Assembly: GCA_934754415.1 (NCBI GenBank)
Contig: CAKVIS010000005.1
Location: forward strand, 1-64,000
Source: an uncultured Bulleidia sp.
GTDB taxonomy: Bacteria; Bacillota_I; Bacilli_A; Erysipelotrichales; Erysipelotrichaceae
Direction: 5' to 3'
DNA length: 64,000 bases
The translations under genes and the position numbers were made by a program. Shown here one piece after another: positions 25,480 to 34,510 of this stretch (its first letter is position 1; each line of letters begins with the position of its first letter). The notes under the pieces were generated by a model, which worked only from the letters and a program-made list of their open reading frames with translations, was not told the origin of the DNA and ran no database searches.

Positions 25480-25986
25480 ATGCAATACATAAAGATAGGT
25501 AAAATAGTAACCACCCACGGTATCAGGGGTGAAGTGAAAATTCAGTCATATTCTGATTTTGATACAGAAAGATACAGAAAAGGTGCATGTGTTTACATAT
25601 GCAGTGAAGGAAATTACATTCCTTTTGTCGTACATTCCTATAGAGTACATAAAGGGTATCCTTTAGTAGCGTTTGAAGAAAATCTGGACATCAATAAGAT
25701 TGAACAGTATAAAAACTGTGATGTTTTCATTGATAAAAGTGAAAGAAAACCACTGACGGATGGCAGATATTATGTGCAGGATCTTCTTGGACTTACAGTA
25801 AAAGATGAAGAAGGAAACATCATAGGTACTGTACTGGATGTGGAGGAAACCCTTGGCGCACAGAAGAATCTTCGTATACGTACTGAAAAAAAGGAGGTTC
25901 TGGTTCCGTATGTACCTGCTTTTGTGAAAGAGGTAAATCTTGAATCTGAAATTATTGTGATACATGTGGTAGAGGGATTGCTATGA
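25480..25986 (+). CDS. rimM: Ribosome maturation factor RimM, 168 aa
   Basis: 16S rRNA processing factor that binds S19 during 30S assembly. The N-terminal barrel (IGKIVTTHGIRGEVKI) and the PRC-barrel C-terminal domain (YYVQDLLGLTV; LVPYVPAFV) are present. The start at 25480 matches family N-termini; it has no Shine-Dalgarno and lies seven bases from a -10, so translation is probably leaderless. Its stop overlaps the trmD start (ATGA). Confidence 0.95.
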   Translation: MQYIKIGKIVTTHGIRGEVKIQSYSDFDTERYRKGACVYICSEGNYIPFVVHSYRVHKGYPLVAFEENLDINKIEQYKNCDVFIDKSERKPLTDGRYYVQDLLGLTVKDEEGNIIGTVLDVEETLGAQKNLRIRTEKKEVLVPYVPAFVKEVNLESEIIVIHVVEGLL

Positions 25987-26711
25987 AGATAACCATTCTG
26001 ACACTTTTCCCTGAAATGTATGAAAACTTTCTGAATACTTCTATTATAGGCAGAAGTATTCAAAGAGGCATTCTTGAAGTGGAACTTGTAAATATTCGTG
26101 ACTTTGCACAGGATAAGTTTAAACATGTGGATGATACACCATTTGGCGGAGGGGCAGGCATGGTGATGAAATGTCAGCCTGTACTCGATGCGCTGGATAG
26201 CGTTAAAGTTGCTGACAGCTATACAATAATGATGAATCCGTCAGGAACTCCATATTCTCAGAAGAAGGCGCATGAATTATCTTCAAAAGACCATCTGATA
26301 CTGTTATGTGGACATTATGAGGGACTGGATGCACGTATTAATACGCATTGTGATGAACTGATCTCTATCGGAGACTATGTACTGACAGGCGGAGAACTGG
26401 CTTCTATGGTGATTGTGGACTCTGTAACGCGATTACTGAAAGGAAGTATCAAACAGGAATCTTACGAGGATGAATCCTATGAACAGGGGTTGCTGGAATA
26501 TCCTCAATATACACAGCCAGCAGATTATAAAGGTGATAAGGTGCCTGAAGTTTTACTTTCCGGAAATCATGCCAAGATTAAAGAATATCGCTTATTACAG
26601 TCTTTACTGCTGACAAGAAAGCAAAGACCTGATCTGTTTGAAAAGTATACACTTTCCAAACAGGAAAAAAAGCTTCTGGAGAAGTATGATGCAGAACATG
26701 AAGAAGGTTAA
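25983..26711 (+). CDS. trmD: tRNA (guanine-N1)-methyltransferase, 242 aa
   Basis: SPOUT-class enzyme that makes m1G37 in tRNAs and prevents frameshifting. The trefoil-knot SAM site is seen as LLCGHYEGLDARI and SIGDYVLTGGELA; the early GGGAGM loop is present. Four-base overlap with rimM indicates coupling. The usual next gene rplS is displaced 7.8 kb downstream. Confidence 0.98.
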   Translation: MKITILTLFPEMYENFLNTSIIGRSIQRGILEVELVNIRDFAQDKFKHVDDTPFGGGAGMVMKCQPVLDALDSVKVADSYTIMMNPSGTPYSQKKAHELSSKDHLILLCGHYEGLDARINTHCDELISIGDYVLTGGELASMVIVDSVTRLLKGSIKQESYEDESYEQGLLEYPQYTQPADYKGDKVPEVLLSGNHAKIKEYRLLQSLLLTRKQRPDLFEKYTLSKQEKKLLEKYDAEHEEG

Positions 26712-27219
26712 AATACTTCTCTGGATCAATTATGCAGTCTTCTTATATCTTTCTTTAGGATGTATTACTGGAGTTTTGGATGTAACTGTGCCACTCATAT
26801 TGCCTTTAGGTAAAAGTTCACTTTTTGAAGATTTGATTTTAGGGGTACTGATAGAAGGCGTGCTGATTTTTCAGGCATTGACTGCTTTTCATGGGCTGCT
26901 TCAAAAAGACAGAATATCCAGATCGATGTATATCCACTTTCTGTACTGTGCATTCTTTCCGGTCTGTATATATATTCTCTTATATTGGAATAATGCTTTT
27001 CTGCTTATAAATATGGATTTGTATACAATGTCTGGTATGCATTTTTCCATGTGGTGGATACAGTGTATTGGCGTTATTTTTTGTGTGTTGTGCATGTTTG
27101 ATGGTATGTATGGACTGATTTGCCTGAAGAAGATTTTAAAATGTCCATCCTGCGGGACTGTTATAAAATATGCCAATGGCCGGTATTGTCCAGAATGCGG
27201 TACACCATTAGAAAAATGA
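26698..27219 (+). CDS. Membrane protein with C-terminal zinc ribbon, 173 aa
   Basis: Unknown. Three to four hydrophobic segments (about residues 7-25, 35-60, 68-88, 105-125) are followed by a C-terminal four-cysteine zinc ribbon (CPSCGTVIKY ... CPECGTPLE). The start at 26698 (MKKVKILLWINY) overlaps the trmD end by 14 bases; a longer frame would overlap more. It belongs with the other zinc-ribbon membrane proteins at 17.9-19.0 kb but has the ribbon at the opposite end. Confidence 0.75.
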   Translation: MKKVKILLWINYAVFLYLSLGCITGVLDVTVPLILPLGKSSLFEDLILGVLIEGVLIFQALTAFHGLLQKDRISRSMYIHFLYCAFFPVCIYILLYWNNAFLLINMDLYTMSGMHFSMWWIQCIGVIFCVLCMFDGMYGLICLKKILKCPSCGTVIKYANGRYCPECGTPLEK

Positions 27220-27355
27220 TACTGTATCAGTCATTTTTATATATGTTTTAAAAATGTGACCAATATTCCATGGTATACTTTTCATGGAATGTTGGTTTTT
27301 TTCTGGTTGTATAGTTGTATATCTTATTGCGGATCTGCAGGAAGGGAGATTCTCC

Positions 27356-30196
27356 ATGACTAAAAAACTGCTGACTTTGGATGGTTTGAAAAAAGTTTTT
27401 TATGTATTAATGGCAGCTGTTTTTTGCTGGTTTCTTTTCATGCAGTTTTGTGGTGCAAATGAACAGCAGAATACTCTGCAAGCGGAATCTGTTGAGTACT
27501 CCTATCCTGTATTTTGGGAAAAGGGAGATGGATCTTCAGAAGAAATTGCCATACCAGGTGAGTATGATGTTCCTGCAGGGCAGACTATGGTACTTATAAG
27601 TATGCTGCCTGAGGATTATGACGAATCCAGTATTGCCATACGTTCTTCTTTACAGGATGTAAGGATATATATAGACGGAGAATTAAGACAGGAATATTCT
27701 ACACAAAGTACTAGAATGGCAGGGAAAAACTCAGCCAGTCGGTATGTTTTCTGCAACACTTCCTATAAAGATGCGGGAAAACAATTGCGTATAGAGCTGA
27801 CCACGTATACTTCTAATTATTCTGGTGTAGTGAATCAGATTTATTCAGGAAGTGAAACAGATATCTGGCAACATATTTATAATCAGTTTGGTTTTTCTAC
27901 CTATATTGCTGTTTTTATTCTGCTGGCTGGTCTGACTTCTGTGATATTCAGTGTGGCTTTAAGATTTGCCTATCATTCCACCTTTGAAATGGAGTATTTT
28001 GGCTGGTGTATGATTATGGGTTCGGTATGGATTCTTGGAGAATCCAAAATCCGCCAGATTCTTGTCCCGAATGCTTCTGCACTTGCGTCGTTATGCTTTG
28101 TAATGATTATGCTGTGCCCGTTACCATTGCTGTTTTATGCGGACAGTATTCAAAAAGGAATACATCGCCGTTTATATCTTTTTCTTGGCATGGTTGCTCT
28201 TGCTGATTTTACGATTTGTTCTTTATTATATTACACAGGTATAAAAGACTATATCGAGACTCTTCCGATAGGGCAATGCATCCTTGTGGTTGTTTTGTTA
28301 CTTGTGTTTATACATTTATGTTTGTATGTTCGCTCAAGTAAATTGAAATCAGATTATATTCTTCTGGTGGGGTTATTTCTGATTATTCTATGTGTAAGTA
28401 TTGAATCGGCATCTGTATATTTTATGACAACCATATCCGGTATTTTTGTAGGTGTAGGAATGATGGTTTTGCTGTTAGTGAATCTTACGCGTACCATAGA
28501 GAATATACAGGCAATGGAAGCTGCACGCAGACGTGAGGAACTTGAAAAAGAACAGAAACAGACAGAGGCTATGACATTACAGATGATGAGAATGCTCTCT
28601 GTGACAGTGGAAGCTAAGGATGAGTATACTCGCGGACATTCTCAAAGAGTGGCGGAATATGCTGCTTTAATTGCTGAGGAACTTGGCTGGAGCGAGGAAG
28701 AAATTCAAACCCTGAAAAACTGTGCGTATTTACATGATATTGGCAAAATAGGTATTCCTGACCATCTCTGGAATAAGCCGGGAAGGCTTACTGAAGATGA
28801 ATATACTTTGATAAAACAACATACTGTTATTGGTGCAAATATACTGAAAGGTGTTACTATGGTTCCTCATCTATCAGAAGTGACAAGAAGTCATCATGAA
28901 CGATATGATGGAACAGGGTATCCGGATGGTTTGAAAGGCAAGGAAATCCCACTGTATGCACGGATTGTGTCTGTGGCAAATTGCTTTGATGCCATGCATT
29001 CCAGACGTATCTATCGCGAAGCTCTTCCTGTGGAAACCATTAAAGAAAAAATATCTCAGAATGCCGGTACGCAGTTTGATCCTGAAATTGCACAGATTTT
29101 TTTACGGTTGATGGAAGAAGGAAAATTGGAATCGGCTGTTGCCAAAGCAGATACAAATACTCATCATGATTTCCCTGTTCCATCCTATGAATTAACGATG
29201 AACAGGTTTATAGCAGACGTCGTAAATGCTTTTAAAGGACAGGAAGATAAGAAGAGTTATGACATGCTGACAGGTCTTCCATCCAGAAATCTGGGAGAAA
29301 TTCTGATTGCCCATGCCATGAAAAAATCTGAAGGCTGTCTTGCTTTTATAGACATGGATAATCTTAAAAAAATCAATGACCTCTATGGGCATAAGGCAGG
29401 AGATCGTGCTTTGAAAACCCTGGGTGCTTTACTGACACAGTTTAATGCAAATGCTGCAGCTTGTCGTCTTGGGGGCGATGAATTCCTTCTGTTTCTTCCG
29501 AATGATTCTCGTGAACAGATTAAACAGATCATGTCGGAACTTTTCAGACAGTTCTATGAACTGACTGAAAATGATGCTGAAATTCATTTCGCATCTCTAT
29601 CTGCAGGTTTATGCATGAGTACTGTACAGGATACCTTTGCAGATTGTTATACAAAGGCGGATAAAGCTTTATATTTTGTAAAACAGAATGGAAAGAACCA
29701 GTTCTCTTTCTTTGATGAAATTATTAAGGCATCCACTAATGGAACTGCAAGTGTAAATAACCTTCAACAGATTGCAGATGCTTTACAGAAGAGTGGCAGT
29801 TATACTGGTGCTTTGAATCTGGATTATAGAGAATTTACAAAGCAGTTTGAATATATTCGTCAGCTGAGTTTACGCAATCACTGGAAATGCTATCTTGTGA
29901 TGGTGACGATGAAACCATCCTCAGATATCATGCTATCTATTGATGAAATAGAACAGGCGTTATCCGCAATGGGAGACGCTATTCAAAATACTATTCGCAA
30001 AGTAGATATATGTACAAGGTACAGTGAAATGCAATATCTGATTATTTTATCGCAGCCGGAAGAAGAAAAAATCAGTGTCATAATGGAACGTATTTTCACT
30101 CAATACCGTTTAAAGATGAACATTTCTGAGTTTCTGCCTGTATATGAGTATATTTGTATGGATGAAAAAAGGGAAAGAGGTAAATTCAGACAGTAA
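27356..30196 (+). CDS. Membrane HD-GYP and GGDEF c-di-GMP protein, 946 aa
   Basis: A single polypeptide with an N-terminal helix, an outside domain (about 40-190), a block of about seven helices (about 195-385), a coiled linker, an HD-GYP phosphodiesterase (HDIGK near residue 461, RYDGTGYP near 519) and a GGDEF diguanylate cyclase domain with intact LGGDEF near 705. About 200 further residues may form a second, degenerate cyclase-like domain. So it has the motifs to make and to break c-di-GMP. Start at 27356 follows GAAGGGAG. The extracytoplasmic 7-helix layout resembles 7TMR-DISM sensors (inference). It is monocistronic. Confidence 0.92.
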   Translation: MTKKLLTLDGLKKVFYVLMAAVFCWFLFMQFCGANEQQNTLQAESVEYSYPVFWEKGDGSSEEIAIPGEYDVPAGQTMVLISMLPEDYDESSIAIRSSLQDVRIYIDGELRQEYSTQSTRMAGKNSASRYVFCNTSYKDAGKQLRIELTTYTSNYSGVVNQIYSGSETDIWQHIYNQFGFSTYIAVFILLAGLTSVIFSVALRFAYHSTFEMEYFGWCMIMGSVWILGESKIRQILVPNASALASLCFVMIMLCPLPLLFYADSIQKGIHRRLYLFLGMVALADFTICSLLYYTGIKDYIETLPIGQCILVVVLLLVFIHLCLYVRSSKLKSDYILLVGLFLIILCVSIESASVYFMTTISGIFVGVGMMVLLLVNLTRTIENIQAMEAARRREELEKEQKQTEAMTLQMMRMLSVTVEAKDEYTRGHSQRVAEYAALIAEELGWSEEEIQTLKNCAYLHDIGKIGIPDHLWNKPGRLTEDEYTLIKQHTVIGANILKGVTMVPHLSEVTRSHHERYDGTGYPDGLKGKEIPLYARIVSVANCFDAMHSRRIYREALPVETIKEKISQNAGTQFDPEIAQIFLRLMEEGKLESAVAKADTNTHHDFPVPSYELTMNRFIADVVNAFKGQEDKKSYDMLTGLPSRNLGEILIAHAMKKSEGCLAFIDMDNLKKINDLYGHKAGDRALKTLGALLTQFNANAAACRLGGDEFLLFLPNDSREQIKQIMSELFRQFYELTENDAEIHFASLSAGLCMSTVQDTFADCYTKADKALYFVKQNGKNQFSFFDEIIKASTNGTASVNNLQQIADALQKSGSYTGALNLDYREFTKQFEYIRQLSLRNHWKCYLVMVTMKPSSDIMLSIDEIEQALSAMGDAIQNTIRKVDICTRYSEMQYLIILSQPEEEKISVIMERIFTQYRLKMNISEFLPVYEYICMDEKRERGKFRQ

Positions 30197-30207
30197 ATGA
30201 TTATCTG

Positions 30208-30250
30208 AAACATAACTAATGAATGTGATGGCATTTATGGTTATGTTTTT
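30208..30250 (+). terminator. Terminator of the c-di-GMP gene
   Basis: AAACATAAC pairs with GTTATGTTT around an inner hairpin, followed by T-run. Confidence 0.75.
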
Positions 30251-30260
30251 TTATGTAAGA

Positions 30261-30288
30261 AAGCCATCGTGAACCCTCATGATGGCTT
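30261..30288 (-). terminator. Hairpin after the DUF1836 gene
   Basis: AAGCCATC and GATGGCTT with a 12-nt loop, eight bases past the stop at 30296. The T-run on the minus strand is interrupted. Confidence 0.6.
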
Positions 30289-30295
30289 GTGAACG

Positions 30296-30790
30296 TTATG
30301 CCTGTTTGTATTGTGCAAAATATCTTTCCAGATACATTTTATGTGCTACAGCAATTGTGATGTTGTTCAGAGCTGTTTCTTCATCTGAAGAGAAATTAGA
30401 AGAAATCACAGAGGTATCCTGAAATCCATGTACTGTCGCAAGCATTCTGTCTTTAAAAAGAGAATAGGCTTCCTCAGTAGCAGACAGAGTAGTTCTGTTT
30501 TGAAGGCAGATACGAATATATTCCATGGACAGTACGTTTTTTGCGATGGCAATGAAAAATAATGTGGCTATCTGATCTCTGCTGTACATTTTTTTATGCG
30601 GACTGGAAACCAGTTTACTTTTAACATAGTTACTGACCATCGAACTGGTGATGTTCATCTCTTCAAAATCTGTAAAGAAGCTGTTGATATATTTTACTAC
30701 CTGTTCAAGATATAATCCGACATCAGGTATTTCAGCGTATGCAGGTAAATGAAAGTCCTGTAAAGCCTGTATGTTCTGTATGTTTTTCAT
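30296..30790 (-). CDS. DUF1836 domain protein, 164 aa
   Basis: Small helical cytoplasmic protein matching the DUF1836 pattern (IPDVGLYLEQVVKYIN; MVSNYVKSKLV; KKMYSRDQIATLFFIAIAK). The family has a winged-helix/MerR-like look and may bind DNA, but nothing is proven. There is no ribosome binding site; a TATACT box on the minus strand ends six bases before the ATG, with TTGCAT 17 bp further up, so the mRNA is probably leaderless. Confidence 0.8.
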   Translation of the reverse strand: MKNIQNIQALQDFHLPAYAEIPDVGLYLEQVVKYINSFFTDFEEMNITSSMVSNYVKSKLVSSPHKKMYSRDQIATLFFIAIAKNVLSMEYIRICLQNRTTLSATEEAYSLFKDRMLATVHGFQDTSVISSNFSSDEETALNNITIAVAHKMYLERYFAQYKQA

Positions 30791-30796
30791 GCTTTT

Positions 30797-30825
30797 AGTA
30801 TAAATGGATTCTTTAAACTATGCAA
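30797..30825 (-). promoter_or_regulatory. Promoter of the DUF1836 gene, giving a leaderless mRNA
   Basis: Minus strand: TTGCAT (30825-30820), 17-bp spacer, TATACT (30802-30797), six bases, ATG at 30790. Confidence 0.65.
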
Positions 30826-30924
30826 TAGCACTTGGATTATCTCTTGACAGGTTATTCAAAAACCTCTAACATACTAATAGGAGTTAATGAAAAACCGATG
30901 ACAGGATATCAGGAGGTATAGAAT

Positions 30925-31626
30925 ATGACAGTACTACCAAAAAACTCACCTTTTATGGAAGAAAAATTATTTACAGTAAAAGACCCAATGAGCGCATTAA
31001 CGCATTTGATTGGTGCTGTTTGCAGTATCTTTGCCATGCCGGTTTTACTTATACATGCAAGTCAGTATGATGCGACAAGAATGGATCTGATTGCCTACAT
31101 GATCTTTATGCTGAGCATGATTCTGCTATATAGTGCAAGTACCGTATATCATTCCTTCAGTATCTCTTATAAAGTGAATAAAATACTTAAAAAGATTGAT
31201 CATATGATGATATTCATCATGATTGCCGGTTCTTATACGCCTGTGGCTTTAATTGCAGTGGGAGGGACAAAAGGGCTGATTTTATTTGCGTCTGTCTGGA
31301 CAATGGCTATTTTGGGAATGATTTTCAAATTCTGCTTTGTGACATGTCCTAAATGGGTATCTTCTGTGATTTATACATGTATGGGATGGACATGTGTATT
31401 CTTTATGAAGGATATTGTAGCTTCTATTCCTTTTGCTGGTTTTATGTGGTTGCTGGCAGGTGGTATTCTTTATTCTGTTGGGGCTATTGTATATGCCATG
31501 AAGCTGTCTATTTTTGAACGTCCTGTACACGGATTTGGAAATCATGAAATCTTCCATTGCTTTGTACTAGCAGGAAGTGTATGTCATTTCATCTTTATGT
31601 ACCAATATCTTGTTTTGCTTGCTTGA
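30925..31626 (+). CDS. Hemolysin III family (TrhA/YqfA, PAQR-like) membrane protein, 233 aa
   Basis: Seven-helix protein related to PAQR receptors. The metal-site pattern is present: ALTHLIGAVCS early, STVYHSFS in helix 2-3 region and HEIFHCFVLAG near the C-terminus. Bacterial members affect membrane fluidity homeostasis; haemolysis is not their main role. A strong AGGAGG precedes the ATG. It stands alone between a divergent DUF1836 gene and pdp. Confidence 0.92.
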   Translation: MTVLPKNSPFMEEKLFTVKDPMSALTHLIGAVCSIFAMPVLLIHASQYDATRMDLIAYMIFMLSMILLYSASTVYHSFSISYKVNKILKKIDHMMIFIMIAGSYTPVALIAVGGTKGLILFASVWTMAILGMIFKFCFVTCPKWVSSVIYTCMGWTCVFFMKDIVASIPFAGFMWLLAGGILYSVGAIVYAMKLSIFERPVHGFGNHEIFHCFVLAGSVCHFIFMYQYLVLLA

Positions 31627-31693
31627 ATTATTTTCAGAATGTGAAATAATCATAGTATAAGTTATTTTTTAAATACTATGGAGATAATGAAAT

Positions 31694-33025
31694 ATGAGAT
31701 TTGTTGATGTAATTGAAAAAAAAGCCGATGGTGGTGCTTTGACAAAACAGGAAATTGAAGAGATGGTCAATGGCTTTGTAAAAGGAGATATTCCTGACTA
31801 TCAGATGTCCAGCATGATGATGGCTATTTTACAAAAAGACATGACTGATCAGGAAATTGCCGATCTTACAATGGCAATGATGCATTCAGGAGATATTGTG
31901 GATCTCAGTGATTTACCCGGAGTGAAAGTGGATAAACACAGTACCGGAGGGGTAGGAGACACAACCACATTAGTTGTTGCTCCGCTTGTTGCAGCATGTG
32001 GTGGAACTGTTGCTAAAATGAGTGGACGGGGTCTTGGACATACCGGTGGTACCTTGGATAAACTGGAATCTATCCCGGGTTGTTGTGTTGAACAATCCAT
32101 GGAATCCTTTAAAAACATTGTCAGAGAAAACGGTGTGGCTGTTATCGGTCAGACTGGTAATCTTGTACCGGCAGATAAAAAGATGTATGCCTTAAGAGAT
32201 GTTACTGCGACTGTTCGTTCCATTCCACTGATTGCGTCCAGTATCATGTCCAAAAAGCTTGCCAGCGGTGCAGATGCTATTGTTCTTGATGTGAAAACTG
32301 GAAGTGGTGCGTTTATGCGTACAAAAGAAGAGGCGTACAGACTTGCACGCACAATGGTAAAAATAGGTACATTGCTGAATAAACAAGTATGTGCACTTGT
32401 GACGGATATGAACCAGCCTTTGGGGAATGCTGTTGGTAATGCCCTGGAAGTACAGGAAGCTGTAGAATTATTAAGTGGTAAGATTCCTGAGACGGATCCT
32501 TTATATGAGGTATGTATGGTCCTTGGAGAACATATGTTACTTGTCAGTGGTATTACTTCTGATCTTGAAGAAGGAAGAAAGCTTCTCAGACAGAAAATTG
32601 AGGATGGCAGCGGACTTAAAAAATTGCAGCATATGATCACTTTACAGGGAGGAGACGCCTCCTATCTTACATGTGAAGGTATGGAAAAACTTGTAGAAGT
32701 TAAACAGCATATTGATGTATGTGCTCTAAAAGATGGTGTGATTGCCAGTATGCAGGCAGAAAGCATTGGTACAGCTGCACAGTTATTAGGAGCAGGCAGA
32801 GCAAAGAAAGAGGATACCATTGATCCTTCCGTAGGTCTTGTAATGAAAGTCAGATGCGGAGACAGAGTCAAAGCTGGTCAGCCGTTATGTACTTTATATG
32901 TAAATGAGGATACATATCTTGAAGATGCAAAGCAGTTACTGTTGCAGGCTATTCGTATTGAAGATATGTGTACTTCGCATCCGATGATTTATAAAGTCTT
33001 TACCAAAGATACACTTGATGAATAG
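31694..33025 (+). CDS. pdp: Pyrimidine-nucleoside phosphorylase, 443 aa
   Basis: Splits uridine and thymidine to base and (deoxy)ribose-1-phosphate in nucleoside salvage. Typical stretches are VDKHSTGGVGD, the phosphate-site region MSGRGLGHTGGTLDKLESIPG at about residues 108-128, and the C-terminal PYNP domain. The length suits the Pdp/DeoA family. GGAGAT lies before the ATG. No other nucleoside catabolism genes are adjacent. Confidence 0.95.
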   Translation: MRFVDVIEKKADGGALTKQEIEEMVNGFVKGDIPDYQMSSMMMAILQKDMTDQEIADLTMAMMHSGDIVDLSDLPGVKVDKHSTGGVGDTTTLVVAPLVAACGGTVAKMSGRGLGHTGGTLDKLESIPGCCVEQSMESFKNIVRENGVAVIGQTGNLVPADKKMYALRDVTATVRSIPLIASSIMSKKLASGADAIVLDVKTGSGAFMRTKEEAYRLARTMVKIGTLLNKQVCALVTDMNQPLGNAVGNALEVQEAVELLSGKIPETDPLYEVCMVLGEHMLLVSGITSDLEEGRKLLRQKIEDGSGLKKLQHMITLQGGDASYLTCEGMEKLVEVKQHIDVCALKDGVIASMQAESIGTAAQLLGAGRAKKEDTIDPSVGLVMKVRCGDRVKAGQPLCTLYVNEDTYLEDAKQLLLQAIRIEDMCTSHPMIYKVFTKDTLDE

Positions 33026-33040
33026 TTATCTTCCGTTATA

Positions 33041-33094
33041 TGTATAAAACGACCCCGCGAGCTTGTTGTAATGACAGCATGCGGGGTTTATACA
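33041..33094 (+). terminator. Two-part hairpin after pdp
   Basis: TGTATAAA/TTTATACA and CCCCGC/GCGGGG form a nested stem with a 4-nt bulge and a 22-nt loop. It lacks a clear T-run, so it is an unusual terminator or an RNA stability element. Confidence 0.55.
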
Positions 33095-33118
33095 TAGGTG
33101 GGTTACGTAAGGTGAAAA

Positions 33119-33144
33119 GAAAAAAGCTTCAGGTAGAAGCTTTA
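33119..33144 (-). terminator. Terminator overlapping the end of the 159-aa hypothetical gene
   Basis: TAAAGCTTC, 5-nt loop and GAAGCTTTTTT on the minus strand. The stop codon lies in the stem. Confidence 0.8.
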
Positions 33145-33621
33145 TTTGGATAATGTCTGCAATTTTCTGACAATTTCTCTTGTCTCAGGCTCATTTAACC
33201 ATTGAATTCCTTTTTCGGGATCTCTTTTCATAATGACAGCAACACCTCTTGCACTTGGATCTCTGTAGGAAAGAAGACCAATCTGATCATCATAGCGAAT
33301 AGAAGGCAATTCTGCTGCATTATAAATAATACGGTACTGTTTTCCAAGTTCAGGAATAGATAGTTCCACGAGTTCTCTTCTGCCATTATAGCCATCTCCC
33401 AGCTGTTCACGAATGACTTTGTTAGTTTCAAAGAAAACTGTATCCATGACTGCATCTGAAGTGTGGGCTACGTCTATTTTTTTCTTGGAATCGTCCGTGT
33501 AATACGTACGTAATACCAGATGACCTTTGATAATGTAAGGATGGTTATTTCCGTATAAAGCAACAGAGTATACTAAATGATGTCTATAATCAAATGGATA
33601 ATAAAGTTTATTTTCAGCCAT
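33142..33621 (-). CDS. Hypothetical protein, 159 aa
   Basis: Not recognised. It is a soluble, mixed alpha/beta protein with many charged residues and no signal peptide or cysteine; KIDVAHTSDAVMDTV and SYRDPSARGVAVIMKRD are the most distinctive stretches. Start at 33621 is set by AAGGAG seven to eight bases upstream. It is divergent from the comB-like gene with a short shared upstream region. Confidence 0.75.
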   Translation of the reverse strand: MAENKLYYPFDYRHHLVYSVALYGNNHPYIIKGHLVLRTYYTDDSKKKIDVAHTSDAVMDTVFFETNKVIREQLGDGYNGRRELVELSIPELGKQYRIIYNAAELPSIRYDDQIGLLSYRDPSARGVAVIMKRDPEKGIQWLNEPETREIVRKLQTLSK

Positions 33622-33687
33622 CAATGTTCTCCTTATTTAATTAGTTAAATAATATATATATTTCAACATTTTAGCAAGTCATTGTAC

Positions 33688-33693
33688 TATACT
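33688..33693 (+). promoter_or_regulatory. -10 box seven bases before the comB-like ATG
   Basis: TATACT at 33688-33693, then seven bases to ATG at 33701. There is no ribosome binding site; the -35 is weak. Confidence 0.55.
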
Positions 33694-33700
33694 TAGTGTT

Positions 33701-34396
33701 ATGAAGGTAGAGATATATCACCTGTTGTCAGGTGCAGAAAAAGCTGAAGGCACAGTTGTTGTCATTGATGTATTCAGAGCCTTTTCTCTGGAAGCGTATA
33801 TGTTTCAAAAGGGGGTAAAAAAGATTTTTCCTGTTAAGACAGTGGAAGAAGCATTTGCATTAAAACAGCAGCATCCGGAATACATTTTATGCGGAGAAAG
33901 GAATGGTAAAATCGTAGAAGGTTTTGATGTGGGGAATTCTCCAAGTCAGGTTTCTTCTCTGGATTTATATGGAAAATGTGTGATTCATACAACCAGTGCA
34001 GGGGTACAGGGACTTGTCAGCTGTATAAAAGCAGACAGGGTACTGACGGGTGCTCTAGTAAATGCAAAGGCTGTGGCTGAGTATATACGCAGTATACATC
34101 CTGATAAGGTTTCACTTGTGGCAATGGGACTGAATGGCAGTCAGAAAACAGACGAAGATGAATTATGTGCAAGGTACATACAATCTTTACTGCAAGGTAG
34201 TCCTGTGCAGCATATGGAACTATTATGTCAGTCTTTAAAAGAAACGGATGGAAAGAAGTTTTTCGATCCTTTGCAGCAGTCAGTGTTTCCAAAACAGGAC
34301 TTTTATGACTGTATACGTACAGACAGTATTGATGTTGTATTACAGGCTTCAACAGTGAATAGTGTTTTAACGGTGGAAAATGTAAGAAAACATTGA
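33701..34396 (+). CDS. ComB-like 2-phosphosulfolactate phosphatase family protein, 231 aa
   Basis: The family name comes from coenzyme M synthesis, which is not expected in a Firmicute, so the real substrate is unknown. Sequence features are VVVIDVFRAFS with a Mg2+-type aspartate at the N-terminus, CGERNGKIVEGFDVGNSP, and THTSAG-like HTTSAGVQG. No Shine-Dalgarno is seen and the start lies seven bases from a TATACT box, so translation is probably leaderless. Confidence 0.85.
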   Translation: MKVEIYHLLSGAEKAEGTVVVIDVFRAFSLEAYMFQKGVKKIFPVKTVEEAFALKQQHPEYILCGERNGKIVEGFDVGNSPSQVSSLDLYGKCVIHTTSAGVQGLVSCIKADRVLTGALVNAKAVAEYIRSIHPDKVSLVAMGLNGSQKTDEDELCARYIQSLLQGSPVQHMELLCQSLKETDGKKFFDPLQQSVFPKQDFYDCIRTDSIDVVLQASTVNSVLTVENVRKH

Positions 34397-34510
34397 AGTT
34401 TTCTATTGTCTATGGTAACCTATCCATTGCGTAAAACGCGTCTTTGTTCCGCTGGTCGTTTCTGTTTGATTATGAGCAAATGATTACTAGATATATGGAG
34501 GAAAATTGAA

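Noticed and set aside
33052..33087. A bidirectional terminator between pdp and the reversed hypothetical gene
   Set aside because: The nested stem lacks T-runs, and the hypothetical gene already has its own terminator at 33119-33144; it is reported only as an unusual hairpin.
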